The notes below the pieces were generated by a model. The model was given only the letters and a program-made list of their open reading frames with translations, was not told the origin of the DNA and did no database searches. Position numbers and translations under genes: made by a program. Positions 8,402 to 17,580 of a DNA stretch of 64,000 bases are shown piece after piece. The DNA is taken from NCBI GenBank assembly GCA_900313615.1, contig OMRP01000003.1, positions 1 through 64,000 on the forward strand. The letters are read 5' to 3'. Source of the DNA: an uncultured Prevotellaceae bacterium. GTDB taxonomy: Bacteria; Bacteroidota; Bacteroidia; Bacteroidales; Bacteroidaceae. Positions within the stretch are counted from its first letter, which is position 1; every line of letters starts with the position of its first letter.

Positions 8402-9711
8402 AAAAGTTTGTCGCTGAGGTTTTGCAACGCACGCTTCTTGTCTATCTCCTTAATCAGGAAAGAGATGTTGTAATTCGAACCACCATAGGAAATCATGCGA
8501 ACGGGAATGTCCTTCATCGCCTCAGTAGCCAGGGTCTCGAAACCAAGGTTGCTCCAGTCCAAATCGCCAACCACGCAGATGATACACATGTTGGTGTCGA
8601 CGGTCACGGTGCCATATTTCTTCAGCTCGTTGACGATATCGGTTAGATGGGCATCGTTGTCAATACTCACCGACACGCCTACTTCCGAGGTGCAAACCAT
8701 GTCAATCGGTGTCTGGAAACTCTCAAAAATCTCGAACACCTTGCGCAGGAAACCCGTGGCGAGAAGCATACGAGAACTCTTGATCTTAACGGCAATGATA
8801 TTGTCCTTGGCTGCCACGGCCTTGATGTGGCCGCGCATAACCACATTGTCAATGGTGGTGCCCTCGGCGTCTGGTTCCATGGTGTTCAGCAACCTGACGG
8901 GAATGCCAGCATATTTGGCGGGCTGGATGCAGGTGGGGTGGAGGATCTTGGCACCGAAATAGGCAAGTTCGGCGGCCTCCTCAAAATTCAATTGGTGAAC
9001 GGCTTCGGTATGCTCCACCACACGGGGATCGTTGTTGTGCATGCCATCGATGTCGGTCCAAATCTGTATCTCTTCGGCTTCCAAAGCGGCTCCTATCAAC
9101 GAAGCGGTGTAGTCGCTGCCACCACGCTGAAGATTGTCCACCTCGCCATAGGCGTTGCGGCAGATAAATCCTTGGGTGATATATACCTGATGGCCGGCGT
9201 GTTCTTCCATCTGTAACTGCAGTTTGTCCTTGATATACTGAGGGTCGGGCTCGCCGTTCTTGTCGGTGCGCATGAAATCCAAAGCGTTCAGCAATACGGC
9301 ATCAAAACCTTGCTCTTGTAAGTAGTTCGCCATCATGTTCGTGCTGATTACCTCACCTTGGGCCACGATGCTCTTTTCCTCGAAACTGGTGAAGAGGTCT
9401 TTTGTGAAGGTGCGAAGGTAGTCAAACTCTTCGGAGAGGAATTTCAATGTCTTCTCACGCCATTCGGCGGTGGAATAGAGTTCTTCCACATGCTGGCGGT
9501 ATTTTTTCTCAAGGGCGTTAATCACGTCGTTGGCTCCTTCGGGGTTCTTCTTATAGAGATAGTCGGAGATGTCGATGAGCGTATTGGTGGTTCCCGACAT
9601 GGCGGAAAGCACAACAAAAGTGGGCTCGCCCGAACGTGTGGTCAACGTGGCTACATGTTTCATCCGCTCCGGGCTGCCAACGGATGTGCCACCAAATTTC
9701 ATTACTATCAT
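8386..9711 (-). CDS. lysC: Aspartate kinase
   Basis: 441 residues, monofunctional aspartokinase that phosphorylates aspartate at the head of the lysine, threonine and methionine pathways. The amino-acid kinase domain starts with MKFGGTSVGSPE; further motifs are VVLSAMSGTTNTL, QRGGSDYTASLIGAAL and WTDIDGMHNNDPR. Residues about 300-435 form tandem ACT domains that usually bind lysine as feedback inhibitor. It lies between ftsE and lysA on one strand, 43 bases after ftsE. No lysine riboswitch is visible in the short leader. Confidence 0.95.
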   Translation of the reverse strand: MIVMKFGGTSVGSPERMKHVATLTTRSGEPTFVVLSAMSGTTNTLIDISDYLYKKNPEGANDVINALEKKYRQHVEELYSTAEWREKTLKFLSEEFDYLRTFTKDLFTSFEEKSIVAQGEVISTNMMANYLQEQGFDAVLLNALDFMRTDKNGEPDPQYIKDKLQLQMEEHAGHQVYITQGFICRNAYGEVDNLQRGGSDYTASLIGAALEAEEIQIWTDIDGMHNNDPRVVEHTEAVHQLNFEEAAELAYFGAKILHPTCIQPAKYAGIPVRLLNTMEPDAEGTTIDNVVMRGHIKAVAAKDNIIAVKIKSSRMLLATGFLRKVFEIFESFQTPIDMVCTSEVGVSVSIDNDAHLTDIVNELKKYGTVTVDTNMCIICVVGDLDWSNLGFETLATEAMKDIPVRMISYGGSNYNISFLIKEIDKKRALQNLSDKLFGGEK

Positions 9712-9724
9712 ATTTATAATATAT

Positions 9725-9752
9725 GTTTAGCGTTTAATGTTTAATGTTTGGA
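9725..9752. repeat. Heptamer array between ftsE and lysC
   Basis: Four 7-base units, GTTTAGC, GTTTAAT, GTTTAAT, GTTTGGA, filling most of the spacer and ending two bases short of the ftsE stop codon. Confidence 0.6.
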
Positions 9753-9754
9753 GT

Positions 9755-10462
9755 CTATCCTTCACTGTCTTCCGTCAGGTCCATCTGGTTGTATTCCTTT
9801 GTCACGTCGGTCATCTTTGTGTCTTTGCAACGGTACACGGTGCCAGGGAATTCGTCCAAAAGGGGGATGTTATGGGTGGTCATGACGATGGCGGTGCCTG
9901 TCTTCTGGATGTCTTTCAATATGCTGACAATATGACGGGCGGTCTCGGGGTCGAGGTTGCCCGTAGGTTCGTCGGCGATAATGATCTTGGGGTTGTTCAA
10001 GAGGGCACGGGCAATGGCGATACGTTGCTGCTCTCCGCCTGACAACTCATGAGGCATGCTCTCGCGTTTGTCTTTCATGCCAACCAACTCAAGCACTTCG
10101 TCGATGCGGGCGTCGCGTTCTTCACGGCTGTCCCAGCCTGTGGCTTTCAGCACAAAGCGCATATTTTGGTATACGTTGCGGTCATGAAGCAACTGGAAAT
10201 CCTGGAAGATGATACCCATCTCCTTACGAAGGGCAGGGATGTCACGGCGACGAATGTCACAGACGTCGCGACCCAGCACTTCCGACTTCTCGGCCGACTC
10301 AATGTCCAACTCGCAATAGAGGGTCTTCAGCAGGGAACTCTTGCCGGAGCCTACCTTTCCGATGATATACACAAATTCGCCTTCGTCTACCTGGAAGTTG
10401 ATGTCTTGCAGGACCAGGAAGTCTTCCTGATATATGCTTACTTTCTGATAATCAATTAACAT
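9755..10462 (-). CDS. ftsE: FtsE-like ABC transporter ATPase
   Basis: 235 residues, single nucleotide-binding domain: Walker A GKVGSGKS at 35-42, Q-loop FQDFQLL, signature [15 protein letters not shown], Walker [13 protein letters not shown] and switch His TTHN. The sequence ([24 protein letters not shown], split here only for description) matches the FtsE group, which with membrane partner FtsX controls peptidoglycan hydrolases during division. No ftsX is adjacent; in Bacteroidales ftsE and ftsX are commonly apart. A LolD or MacB-type ATPase is the alternative. It sits inside the his/lys gene run, 50 bases after hisIE. Confidence 0.75.
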   Translation of the reverse strand: MLIDYQKVSIYQEDFLVLQDINFQVDEGEFVYIIGKVGSGKSSLLKTLYCELDIESAEKSEVLGRDVCDIRRRDIPALRKEMGIIFQDFQLLHDRNVYQNMRFVLKATGWDSREERDARIDEVLELVGMKDKRESMPHELSGGEQQRIAIARALLNNPKIIIADEPTGNLDPETARHIVSILKDIQKTGTAIVMTTHNIPLLDEFPGTVYRCKDTKMTDVTKEYNQMDLTEDSEG

Positions 10463-10512
10463 ATATGTGATTGTTTAAGTTTCGTCATTATTCAAAGGTC
10501 AACCTTCAATTA

Positions 10513-11127
10513 TCAATGTTTATGCCAATTGGGGTCGTGTCGGGTTACCAACTCCTGGGCAAGGTCTTCTATACGCAGGCCCTTGCTTGACAACAGCACG
10601 ATGAGATGATAGAGAAAATCGGAACCTTCATACACCATGCGTTCATTGGTGCCGTTGGTGGCCTCAATCACTAGTTCCAACGCTTCCTCACCCACTTTTT
10701 GGGCCATGCGGTTCAAACCGTCACGGAACAAACTGGTGGTATAGCTACCTTCGGGCATCTCTTCGCGGCGCTTGTTGATGAAATCTTGAAGTTCGGAAAG
10801 AAAGAGGAGCGGGGACTTCTCGTTGCACTCGCCCCAACAGGTGTCGGTGCCGAGATGACAGGTGGGCCCGTCGGGACGGGCTTTCACCAATAGGGCATCA
10901 TGGTCGCAGTCTTCGGCGATACTCACCAGGTGAAGGTAGTTGCCTGATGTCTCTCCCTTCGTCCATAACTGCTGGCGACTTCTGCTGTAGAAAGTCACAA
11001 GACCGCTTTCCAGGGTCTTCTCCAACGATGCCTCATTCATGTAACCTAACATCAGGACGTTTTTGGTGTCGGCGTCTTGCACAATGGCGGGAACCAAACC
11101 GCCCATCTTTTCAAAATCAATGTTCAT
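10513..11127 (-). CDS. hisIE: Bifunctional phosphoribosyl-AMP cyclohydrolase / phosphoribosyl-ATP pyrophosphatase
   Basis: 204 residues carrying steps 2 and 3 of histidine synthesis. The N-terminal HisI domain shows GYMNEASLEKTL, YSRSRQQLWTKGETSGN and the metal-site segment DCDHDALL ... CHLGTDTCW. The HisE domain starts near residue 110 with SELQDFINKR and includes GEEALELVIEATNG and DFLYHLIVLL. The fusion is the normal arrangement in Bacteroidetes. It is last of the his genes present here (hisH-hisA-hisF-hisIE); hisG, hisD, hisC and hisB are not in the window. Confidence 0.95.
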   Translation of the reverse strand: MNIDFEKMGGLVPAIVQDADTKNVLMLGYMNEASLEKTLESGLVTFYSRSRQQLWTKGETSGNYLHLVSIAEDCDHDALLVKARPDGPTCHLGTDTCWGECNEKSPLLFLSELQDFINKRREEMPEGSYTTSLFRDGLNRMAQKVGEEALELVIEATNGTNERMVYEGSDFLYHLIVLLSSKGLRIEDLAQELVTRHDPNWHKH

Positions 11128-11139
11128 ATCTTTGTTTTA

Positions 11140-11210
11140 ATTCACAATTCATAATTCAAAATTCATCGTCGTGTCACTCGTCACTCGTCACTCGTCACTC
11201 ATCACTCGTC
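11140..11210. repeat. Compound heptamer array between hisF and hisIE
   Basis: Two blocks with 7-base steps: four ATTCANN units (11140-11167: ATTCACA, ATTCATA, ATTCAAA, ATTCATC), then, after eight other bases, five ACTCGTC units (11176-11210, the fourth ACTCATC). The last unit overlaps the hisF stop codon by two bases. It fills nearly the whole spacer between the two genes. Confidence 0.7.
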
Positions 11211-11967
11211 AAACTCTCACCTCAATACCTTCTTCACGCAGGTAACGTTTCAATTCCATCAAGCCAATCTCTCCGAAATGAAACACACTGGCGGCCAAGG
11301 CGGCGTCGGCTTTGCCTTTCACAAAGACATCGCGGAAATGCTCCATACTTCCAGCACCGCCACTGGCAATTATAGGGATGGGGAGCATATCGCTCAACAT
11401 AGCCAACGCTTCATTGGCATATCCCTGTTTCACGCCGTCATGGTTCATGCTCGTAAACAGAATCTCGCCAGCACCGCGGTCGGCCACTTCTTTCGCCCAA
11501 TCGCTCAACGTGTGTTCTACACGTATACGGCCTCCGTTAACATAACAATGCCAACCATCGGCATCTTCACGGGCGTCAATGGCACATACACATACCTGCG
11601 AACCATAACGAGCGGCTATCTCATCGATAAGTTGGGGACGGCGAAGAGCGGCACTGTTTACGCTCACCTTGTCGGCACCGGCATACAGCAAACGGTCGAC
11701 ATCGGACAACTCGTTAATGCCGCCACCAACGGTGAAGGGGATGTTCACTTCACGTGCCACACGACTCACCAACTCGGTGAAGGTTTTTCGTCCTTCGTGC
11801 GAGGCGGTGATGTCAAGATATACCAGTTCGTCTGCACCACACTCGCTATATAACTTACCCAACTCCACAGGATCGCCGGCTTCGCGTAACTGGACGAAAT
11901 TGGTGCCCTTGACAGTAGTCCCGTCTTTCACATCGAGACAGGGGATGATTCGTTTTGCCAGTCCCAT
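11209..11967 (-). CDS. hisF: Imidazole glycerol phosphate synthase cyclase subunit
   Basis: 252 residues from ATG 11967 ([16 protein letters not shown]); a GTG six bases upstream, overlapping the hisA stop, is an alternative. (beta/alpha)8 barrel that, with HisH-derived ammonia, forms IGP and AICAR. Catalytic Asp residues are seen in PCLDVKDG (near 11) and CAIDAR (near 128); the phosphate loops FTVGGGI and [11 protein letters not shown] are intact. Overlapping or adjacent to hisA, as expected for coupled translation. Confidence 0.95.
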   Translation of the reverse strand: MGLAKRIIPCLDVKDGTTVKGTNFVQLREAGDPVELGKLYSECGADELVYLDITASHEGRKTFTELVSRVAREVNIPFTVGGGINELSDVDRLLYAGADKVSVNSAALRRPQLIDEIAARYGSQVCVCAIDAREDADGWHCYVNGGRIRVEHTLSDWAKEVADRGAGEILFTSMNHDGVKQGYANEALAMLSDMLPIPIIASGGAGSMEHFRDVFVKGKADAALAASVFHFGEIGLMELKRYLREEGIEVRV

Positions 11968-11969
11968 AG

Positions 11970-12680
11970 TCACATCAGTTGGGTTAGGTCAATCTTGCCT
12001 TCGTAATAGGCTTTGCCAAAAACGACGGAGGGCACGCCGGCGCGCTCCAAGGCTAGTATGTCATCATTGCTCGACACGCCACCGCTGGCTATCAGATGAA
12101 GTGCGGGGTATTCGCGCAAGATGTCGCTATAAAGAGATATGGCGGGGCCCGAAAGCATGCCGTCACGTGAGATATCGGTGCAGAGTACATGGCGAACGCC
12201 TTCGCGGATATAACGTCCTAAGAAGGGTATGAGGTCCTCGCTGCTCGATTCCATCCATCCATTGATGGATATCTTGCCATTGCGCACATCGGCACCGAGG
12301 ATGATTCGGTCGGCGCCGAAGCGGTTGAGCCAACTCAGAAAGAGTTCGGGTGATTTCACGGCAACGGAACCGATGGTGACCATCGAGGCTCCTTGGTCGA
12401 AGGCCTGCTCGATGTCGGCGTCACTCTTGATGCCTCCGCCGAAATCCACTACTAGATGGGTATTCTCGGTAATGGCGCGAAGCACATCGCCGTTTACGAT
12501 ATGACGCGACTTGGCTCCATCCAGGTCTACCACATGAAGACGGCGGATGCCCTGACTCTCAAACTCCTGTGCTATAGCTACAGGGTCATCATGGTATACG
12601 GTCTTCTGGCTGTAGTCGCCGAGGGTGAGCCTCACACACTTGCCGTCTATCAGGTCTATGGCGGGTATCAGTTCTATCAT
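11970..12680 (-). CDS. hisA: ProFAR isomerase
   Basis: 236 residues, the barrel enzyme that isomerises ProFAR to PRFAR, the substrate of HisF. Motifs: [14 protein letters not shown] with catalytic Asp near 8, [19 protein letters not shown] with the second Asp near 129, and [12 protein letters not shown]. Overlaps hisH by four bases (ATGA) and abuts hisF, so hisH, hisA and hisF are almost certainly on one transcript. Confidence 0.95.
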   Translation of the reverse strand: MIELIPAIDLIDGKCVRLTLGDYSQKTVYHDDPVAIAQEFESQGIRRLHVVDLDGAKSRHIVNGDVLRAITENTHLVVDFGGGIKSDADIEQAFDQGASMVTIGSVAVKSPELFLSWLNRFGADRIILGADVRNGKISINGWMESSSEDLIPFLGRYIREGVRHVLCTDISRDGMLSGPAISLYSDILREYPALHLIASGGVSSNDDILALERAGVPSVVFGKAYYEGKIDLTQLM

Positions 12681-13297
12681 ATCAAAGGATTGCTTGATTC
12701 ATGACGTACCATGTCAAGAAAATTGTGGAGGATGAGTTCGCCTACACGACCACTCTTCTCAGGATGGTACTGCGTAGCATGGAAATTGCCGCTATGCAAC
12801 GACGCACTGTAAGGGTGGATATAGTCGGCTGTGGCCGTGGTCCACGGGCATAAGGGCACATAATAACTGTGAACAAAATACACATGGCTGCCTTCTTCTA
12901 TTCCGTCGTATAAAGGCGACGACAGCCCATGAAGTCGGTTCCAACCCATCGAGGGTATCTTGTCGGAATGTTCGCGTGGAATGAAACGTTTCACGTCGAC
13001 ATCGAAGATGCCTAAGCAGTCGGTGTCACCTTCCTCACTGTGACGGCACAACAGTTGTTGGCCGATGCAGATGCCGAGGACGGGTTGACGAAGATTGCGT
13101 ATCACATAGTCAAGACCATGGGCGCGGAGATAGGTCATGGCTCCTCGGGCTTCGCCCTGACCAGGGAACAATACTCCGTCGGCGCTACGGAGTGCCGTGG
13201 CATCGTCGGTGAGGATGGGCTCCACACCTAAACGGCGCAGGGCGTTGAGCACTGAGCACACATTACCGGCATTGTATTTTACTACCGCTATTTCCAT
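12677..13297 (-). CDS. hisH: Imidazole glycerol phosphate synthase glutamine amidotransferase subunit
   Basis: 206 residues, class I glutaminase that supplies ammonia to HisF. The triad is visible: Cys in LGICIGQQLLC, and His and Glu in ATQYHPEKSG. The oxyanion region FPGQGEARG is normal. Six bases after purU, four-base overlap with hisA. Confidence 0.95.
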   Translation of the reverse strand: MEIAVVKYNAGNVCSVLNALRRLGVEPILTDDATALRSADGVLFPGQGEARGAMTYLRAHGLDYVIRNLRQPVLGICIGQQLLCRHSEEGDTDCLGIFDVDVKRFIPREHSDKIPSMGWNRLHGLSSPLYDGIEEGSHVYFVHSYYVPLCPWTTATADYIHPYSASLHSGNFHATQYHPEKSGRVGELILHNFLDMVRHESSNPLI

Positions 13298-13303
13298 GGG
13301 TTG

Positions 13304-14176
13304 TCAGTTGAAAATCACCGTTTTATTGTTGTAAGTGAGTATCTTGCGCTCTATGTGCTTGGTAACGGCACGCGACAGCACGATCTTCTCAAGATCGCGG
13401 CCTTTGAGCACGAGGCTCTCTGGGGTGTCTTTATGGGTGATGCGTACCACATCCTGTTCAATGATGGGACCGGCATCCAATTCGGAGGTGACATAATGGC
13501 TGGTGGCTCCCACAATTTTCACACCGCGTTCCCATGCCTGATGGTAAGGACGGGCACCAATAAACGCCGGAAGGAAAGAATGGTGGATATTGATGATGTG
13601 GTGGGGGTATTGGGCAATCATGTCATCGCTGATAATCTGCATGTAACGGGCCAACACAATGAAGGTCACACGTTGTTCACGTAATAGTTGCATTTCAGCG
13701 GCTTCCACCTCGGCCTTGTTGGAGTGGTCCTTGTTGATTGACCACACGTGGAAGGGGATGTTGAACTGGTCGCCTATAAAACGGAGGTCTTCGTGGTTGC
13801 TCACGATGCAGGGGATGTCTACTTTCCACTCTCCACTGCGATAACGCGAGAGAAGGTCGTACAGACAGTGACTCATCTTGCTCACGAAAATGGCCATACG
13901 GGGCTTCACGTCGTTGAAATACAGATTGAACGTCATCTCAAAACGTTTCGAATACAACATAGTGATACACTCGTGTATCTTGTCCCTGGGAATGAGGAAA
14001 CCATCGAGTTCCCATTCAATACGCATAAAGAAGACACCATCCTGGCGGTCAACATGCTGGTCCAAATACACAATATTGCCCTGGTTGTCCGTGATGAATT
14101 TGGTTATCTCACTAATGATGCCTTGTCGGTCGGGACAATGCAACAGAAGGATGGCGGTCGGGTTGTTGGCTGTCAT
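13304..14176 (-). CDS. purU: Formyltetrahydrofolate deformylase
   Basis: 290 residues. An N-terminal ACT domain (residues ~7-85, LLLHCPDRQGIISEIT) precedes a formyltransferase-fold domain with NIHHSFLPAFIGARPYHQAW, containing the catalytic His, and TSELDAGPIIEQD, containing the catalytic Asp. It hydrolyses 10-formyl-THF to formate and THF, balancing one-carbon pools for purine and, indirectly, histidine synthesis. First gene of the long minus-strand run; a -7-like TACCTTTG lies 51 bases upstream of its start. Confidence 0.93.
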   Translation of the reverse strand: MTANNPTAILLLHCPDRQGIISEITKFITDNQGNIVYLDQHVDRQDGVFFMRIEWELDGFLIPRDKIHECITMLYSKRFEMTFNLYFNDVKPRMAIFVSKMSHCLYDLLSRYRSGEWKVDIPCIVSNHEDLRFIGDQFNIPFHVWSINKDHSNKAEVEAAEMQLLREQRVTFIVLARYMQIISDDMIAQYPHHIINIHHSFLPAFIGARPYHQAWERGVKIVGATSHYVTSELDAGPIIEQDVVRITHKDTPESLVLKGRDLEKIVLSRAVTKHIERKILTYNNKTVIFN

Positions 14177-14226
14177 TGATACCTTTGTTTAACTCTTTCA
14201 GTAAGGTGGGGTGACAAATCAGAATG

Positions 14227-14234
14227 CAAAGGTA
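14227..14234 (-). promoter_or_regulatory. purU: Likely -7 element for the purU-his run
   Basis: TACCTTTG on the minus strand fits the Bacteroidetes TAnnTTTG box and sits 51 bases before the purU ATG. No good -33 TTTG is seen at the usual distance, so it is tentative. Confidence 0.4.
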
Positions 14235-14316
14235 AGCATTTTTTAATGATTGAGGACATAAATTGTTTCCAAATTTCTATTTCTCATGGCAAAATGAAAT
14301 ATTTATGTTAAAAAAA

Positions 14317-14347
14317 TTGCATAATTACGAAAAAAATAATATCTTTG
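14317..14347 (+). promoter_or_regulatory. Bacteroidetes-type promoter of the AraC-type gene
   Basis: TTG at 14317-14319, 20-base spacer, TATCTTTG at 14340-14347, 37 bases before the ATG. Confidence 0.65.
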
Positions 14348-14383
14348 CCCTAATCAAAGCAGATTTATTATTCAACTATTGAT

Positions 14384-14842
14384 ATGGCAAAGTATAATAT
14401 TACGGAAAAAAAAGAAAAAAAAGCGGCTTACAGAAGTCTGGTCAGTCCAAGGTTCATGGATGAACTGAAAGAGAAGATATTGGGTATCATTCTCATTCAG
14501 AAAAAATACAAAGACAAAGGCTATTCTGCAAAACAGCTGGCAGAGGATTTAGGTACGAATACGCGGTATATCTCCGCAGTGGTAAATGTGAAATTTCACA
14601 TGAACTACACGTCTTTCGTTAACAAATACAGAATAGAAGAAGCCATGGCTTTGCTGGTCGATAAACGATATCAAGACCTCAATATGGAAGATATCAGCGA
14701 CATGGTGGGCTTCTCCAACAGACAGTCGTTCTACGCCGCTTTCTTCAAGTTCAACGGGGTGACACCACGGCAATACAAGATGAATCACCTCGAACAGCAT
14801 CCTTTGCTCAAAGAAAACAGGAAAAAGACACGCGTCAAATAA
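14384..14842 (+). CDS. AraC-type transcriptional regulator without effector domain
   Basis: 152 residues. The C-terminal half is a typical AraC double helix-turn-helix: YSAKQLAEDLGTNTRYISAV, then the signature region MEDISDMVGFSNRQSFYAAF and FKFNGVTPRQYK. The N-terminal ~40 residues are short and very Lys-rich (KKEKKAAYRSL) and carry no ligand-binding or receiver domain. It may work as a simple DNA-binding protein or with a partner. It transcribes away from purU and is followed after 46 bases by dipeptidyl peptidase III; regulation of either neighbour is possible but not shown. Confidence 0.85.
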   Translation: MAKYNITEKKEKKAAYRSLVSPRFMDELKEKILGIILIQKKYKDKGYSAKQLAEDLGTNTRYISAVVNVKFHMNYTSFVNKYRIEEAMALLVDKRYQDLNMEDISDMVGFSNRQSFYAAFFKFNGVTPRQYKMNHLEQHPLLKENRKKTRVK

Positions 14843-14888
14843 AAAATAAGCACCAACGCGAGTCAACACGTCAACAAAATACAAATAC

Positions 14889-16841
14889 ATGCCACAAATG
14901 CCGTTTTCCTATGTCGACGAACGATTCGCCGATATACAAATGTTACGCTATCAATTGAAAGGCTTCCATTTACTTGGCCTACGTCAGAAACAATTGGTTT
15001 ATTATCTTTCACAGGCGACATTATATGGGCGTGACATCACTTTCGACCAATATGGAAAATACAACTTGGTCATTAGAAAAACACTTGAAGCTATCTACGT
15101 AAATAAAAAGGAAAAAGACCATTCCGAACAATTCCAACAACTCACTACATACCTCAAAAGGTTATGGTTTTCCAATGGCATACATCATCATTATGGATGT
15201 ATGAAATTCACACCAGGCTTTTCCCCGGATTATCTGTTGCATGAAATGATGGAAGTGGGCGATGAGGCCCTTCCTTTGCTTCAGGGGCAGACGGTAAAGC
15301 GATTATTCGATGAGATTCGGCCTGTCATCTTTAACCCCGAAATCCTCGCAAAACGGGTAAATAAAGAGCAAGGTGTGGACCTGATTCTTACTTCTGCGTG
15401 TCATTTCTATGAAGGGGTGACGCAGCAAGAGGTGGAAACCTTTTACCAAGCGAAGAAAAATACGAGAACCACGGAACAGCCTTCGTGGGGTCTTAACTCT
15501 ACGCTGGTGAAGGAAAATGGTGAGCTCAAGGAACAAACATGGATGGCCAATGGCAAATATGGTGAAGCTATTCGGCATATCGTTTTCTGGTTGGAAAAAG
15601 CGGTTGAAGTGGCGGAAAACGAACAGCAAAAAAATGTCATTGAAAAACTAATCCGATACTATAACACTGGCGACTTGCGAGATTTCGACGATTATTCCAT
15701 AGAATGGGTGAACGACAAAGCAAGCCATGTCGACTTCATCAATGGGTTCATTGAAGTATATGGCGACCCGTTGGCGCTGAAAGGTACCTGGGAGGGCATC
15801 GTGGAATATGTGGATGAGAAAGCGACACTACGCACAAAGACCATCAGCGATAACGCTCAGTGGTTTGAAGACAACTCGCCAGTAGACCCAAGGTTCAAGA
15901 AAAAATGTGTCAAAGGGGTGTCGGCTTCCGTGATTTGCGCTGCTATGCTCGGTGGCGAGGAATACCCAGCATCGGCCATTGGCATCAATCTGCCCAATGC
16001 GGAATGGATACGTGAGCGCTATGGTAGCAAGAGTGTCACCATTGGCAATCTTACAGAGGCTTATAATCAGGCGGCAAAAGGGAGTGGAATGCGTCAGGAG
16101 TTTGTGGTAGATGAGAAGATAATGGAAATGCTCGACATGTATGACGATGCTTGCGATGATTTGCACACCGACTTACATGAATGCCTGGGGCATGGCAGCG
16201 GACAGCTGTTGCCGGACACCAATCCTGATGCGTTGAAGGAGTATGCCAGTACCATAGAAGAGGCGCGCGCCGATCTCTTCGCACTCTATTACATTGCAGA
16301 TGATAAACTGGTGCAACTGAAACTGCTGCCTAACGACACGGCTTATCAAGCGCAATACTATTCTTATATGCTCAATGGATTGATGACGCAACTTACGCGC
16401 ATCACTTTGGGACATAGTATTGAAGAGGCTCATATGCGCAACAGGGCTCTCATCGCCTATTGGACTTTGCGCCATTCTGATGGAAACGTGGAATGGGTGA
16501 GGAAAGATGGAAAGACTTATGTGAAGATTCATGATTATGCCAAACTGAGAACATCGTTTGCTGTGTTGCTGAAGGAGATACAGCGCATAAAAAGTGAAGG
16601 CGACTACGAGGCGGCGCGTTCGTTGGTGGAGAAGTATGCGGTGAGGGTGGACAAGGCCTTGCACGAGGAGGTGTTGCAACGCTTTGAGAAGTTGAACCTT
16701 GCTCCTTATAAGGGGTTTATCAACCCTGTGCTCATACCCGTCACCGACAGTATGGGTGAAATTGTCGATGTCAAGGTTGATTATACGGAGAAATATGATG
16801 AACAAATGCTCAGATATTCACGCGAATATGGAACACTCTGA
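14889..16841 (+). CDS. Dipeptidyl peptidase III (M49 family)
   Basis: 650 residues, the size expected for bacterial DPP III, a zinc peptidase that removes dipeptides from N-termini of short peptides. The zinc motif is DLHECLGHGSG (near residue 430), the HEXXGH form that Bacteroides DPP III also has in place of the eukaryotic HEXXXGH; the second zinc-site motif EEARADLFALYY follows about 30 residues later. No signal peptide is present, so it is probably cytosolic. Its 3' end overlaps the next gene by about 46 bases in another frame. Confidence 0.92.
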   Translation: MPQMPFSYVDERFADIQMLRYQLKGFHLLGLRQKQLVYYLSQATLYGRDITFDQYGKYNLVIRKTLEAIYVNKKEKDHSEQFQQLTTYLKRLWFSNGIHHHYGCMKFTPGFSPDYLLHEMMEVGDEALPLLQGQTVKRLFDEIRPVIFNPEILAKRVNKEQGVDLILTSACHFYEGVTQQEVETFYQAKKNTRTTEQPSWGLNSTLVKENGELKEQTWMANGKYGEAIRHIVFWLEKAVEVAENEQQKNVIEKLIRYYNTGDLRDFDDYSIEWVNDKASHVDFINGFIEVYGDPLALKGTWEGIVEYVDEKATLRTKTISDNAQWFEDNSPVDPRFKKKCVKGVSASVICAAMLGGEEYPASAIGINLPNAEWIRERYGSKSVTIGNLTEAYNQAAKGSGMRQEFVVDEKIMEMLDMYDDACDDLHTDLHECLGHGSGQLLPDTNPDALKEYASTIEEARADLFALYYIADDKLVQLKLLPNDTAYQAQYYSYMLNGLMTQLTRITLGHSIEEAHMRNRALIAYWTLRHSDGNVEWVRKDGKTYVKIHDYAKLRTSFAVLLKEIQRIKSEGDYEAARSLVEKYAVRVDKALHEEVLQRFEKLNLAPYKGFINPVLIPVTDSMGEIVDVKVDYTEKYDEQMLRYSREYGTL

Positions 16842-17460
16842 TAATAATGACATCAAATCGACAGCCAACGAGATACGCAGGCAGTTCCGGTTGCTCATGA
16901 ATGGGGTGGCTTCGCAGTCAATGCGCGACAAGGGAACGGCATACCATATCAATTGGGGTATCCAATTGCCGCAACTCATCTCTCTGGCTGGGGAATACGA
17001 GAAGAATGCCCAATTGGCTGTGATGCTTTGGAAAGATAACGTAAGGGAGTCTAAAATCATGGCTACCTTACTTATGCCGCATGAGGATATGCTGCCCGAC
17101 ATGATGGACTTGTGGATGCAGCAGGTGCTTAACCGAGAGATGGCGGAGATGTCGGTCATCAACTTGTTCCAGTATGCAGAGTCGGCTCCGCTCTTCGCAT
17201 ATAAGTGGATGGCTTCCGACGATGAATTGCAACAGTATGTGGGATTTCTTCTCATGGGAAGGTTGTTCATGCAAAAACGGGAACCGAATGAAAGGGGTGT
17301 ACACGAATTTATCGACCAGGCTCTCGTGGCTTTGCAGGGAGCGTCGCTGCCGCTGAGAAAAGCGGCGTTGACGGCTGTGAACAGGTTTGCGGAGCTAGGC
17401 GAGAATCACCGGAAAATAGCAGAAAAGGCAATGCGCACCATCGGACTGCAATTGTTCTGA
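16795..17460 (+). CDS. HEAT-repeat protein, DNA alkylation repair-like
   Basis: 221 residues from ATG 16795 or 16798, both preceded by ACGGAG. The frame extends upstream inside the DPP III gene, but the Shine-Dalgarno-like GGAG and the length favour this start. Sequence is all helical with pairs like LPQLISLAGEYEKNAQLAVMLW, matching the HEAT-like repeats of the AlkC/AlkD superfamily. Bacteroidetes proteins of this size are often annotated as DNA alkylation repair proteins; the Trp/Asp pair of AlkD was not confirmed, so the enzymatic role is uncertain. Overlap with DPP III suggests joint transcription. Confidence 0.65.
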   Translation: MMNKCSDIHANMEHSDNNDIKSTANEIRRQFRLLMNGVASQSMRDKGTAYHINWGIQLPQLISLAGEYEKNAQLAVMLWKDNVRESKIMATLLMPHEDMLPDMMDLWMQQVLNREMAEMSVINLFQYAESAPLFAYKWMASDDELQQYVGFLLMGRLFMQKREPNERGVHEFIDQALVALQGASLPLRKAALTAVNRFAELGENHRKIAEKAMRTIGLQLF

Positions 17461-17548
17461 TATCACAAAAAAACATTCTCTAGGCGCTTTTCTGCTTTTT
17501 TTAGACTTTTTTTACAAAATCAACCTCTTATATTTCAGCTTTTCATTG

Positions 17549-17556
17549 TACCTTTG
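17549..17556 (+). promoter_or_regulatory. Likely -7 element of fur
   Basis: TACCTTTG fits TAnnTTTG, 25 bases before the fur ATG at 17581. The -33 region is not a clear match. Confidence 0.45.
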
Positions 17557-17580
17557 TACGGATTTGTGAAATATACCTTC

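Noticed and set aside
9712-9754. Lysine riboswitch upstream of lysC
   Set aside because: The spacer is only 43 bases and is filled by a heptamer repeat.
11140-11210. Possible CRISPR array
   Set aside because: Units are 7 bases with no spacers; a simple tandem repeat, not CRISPR.
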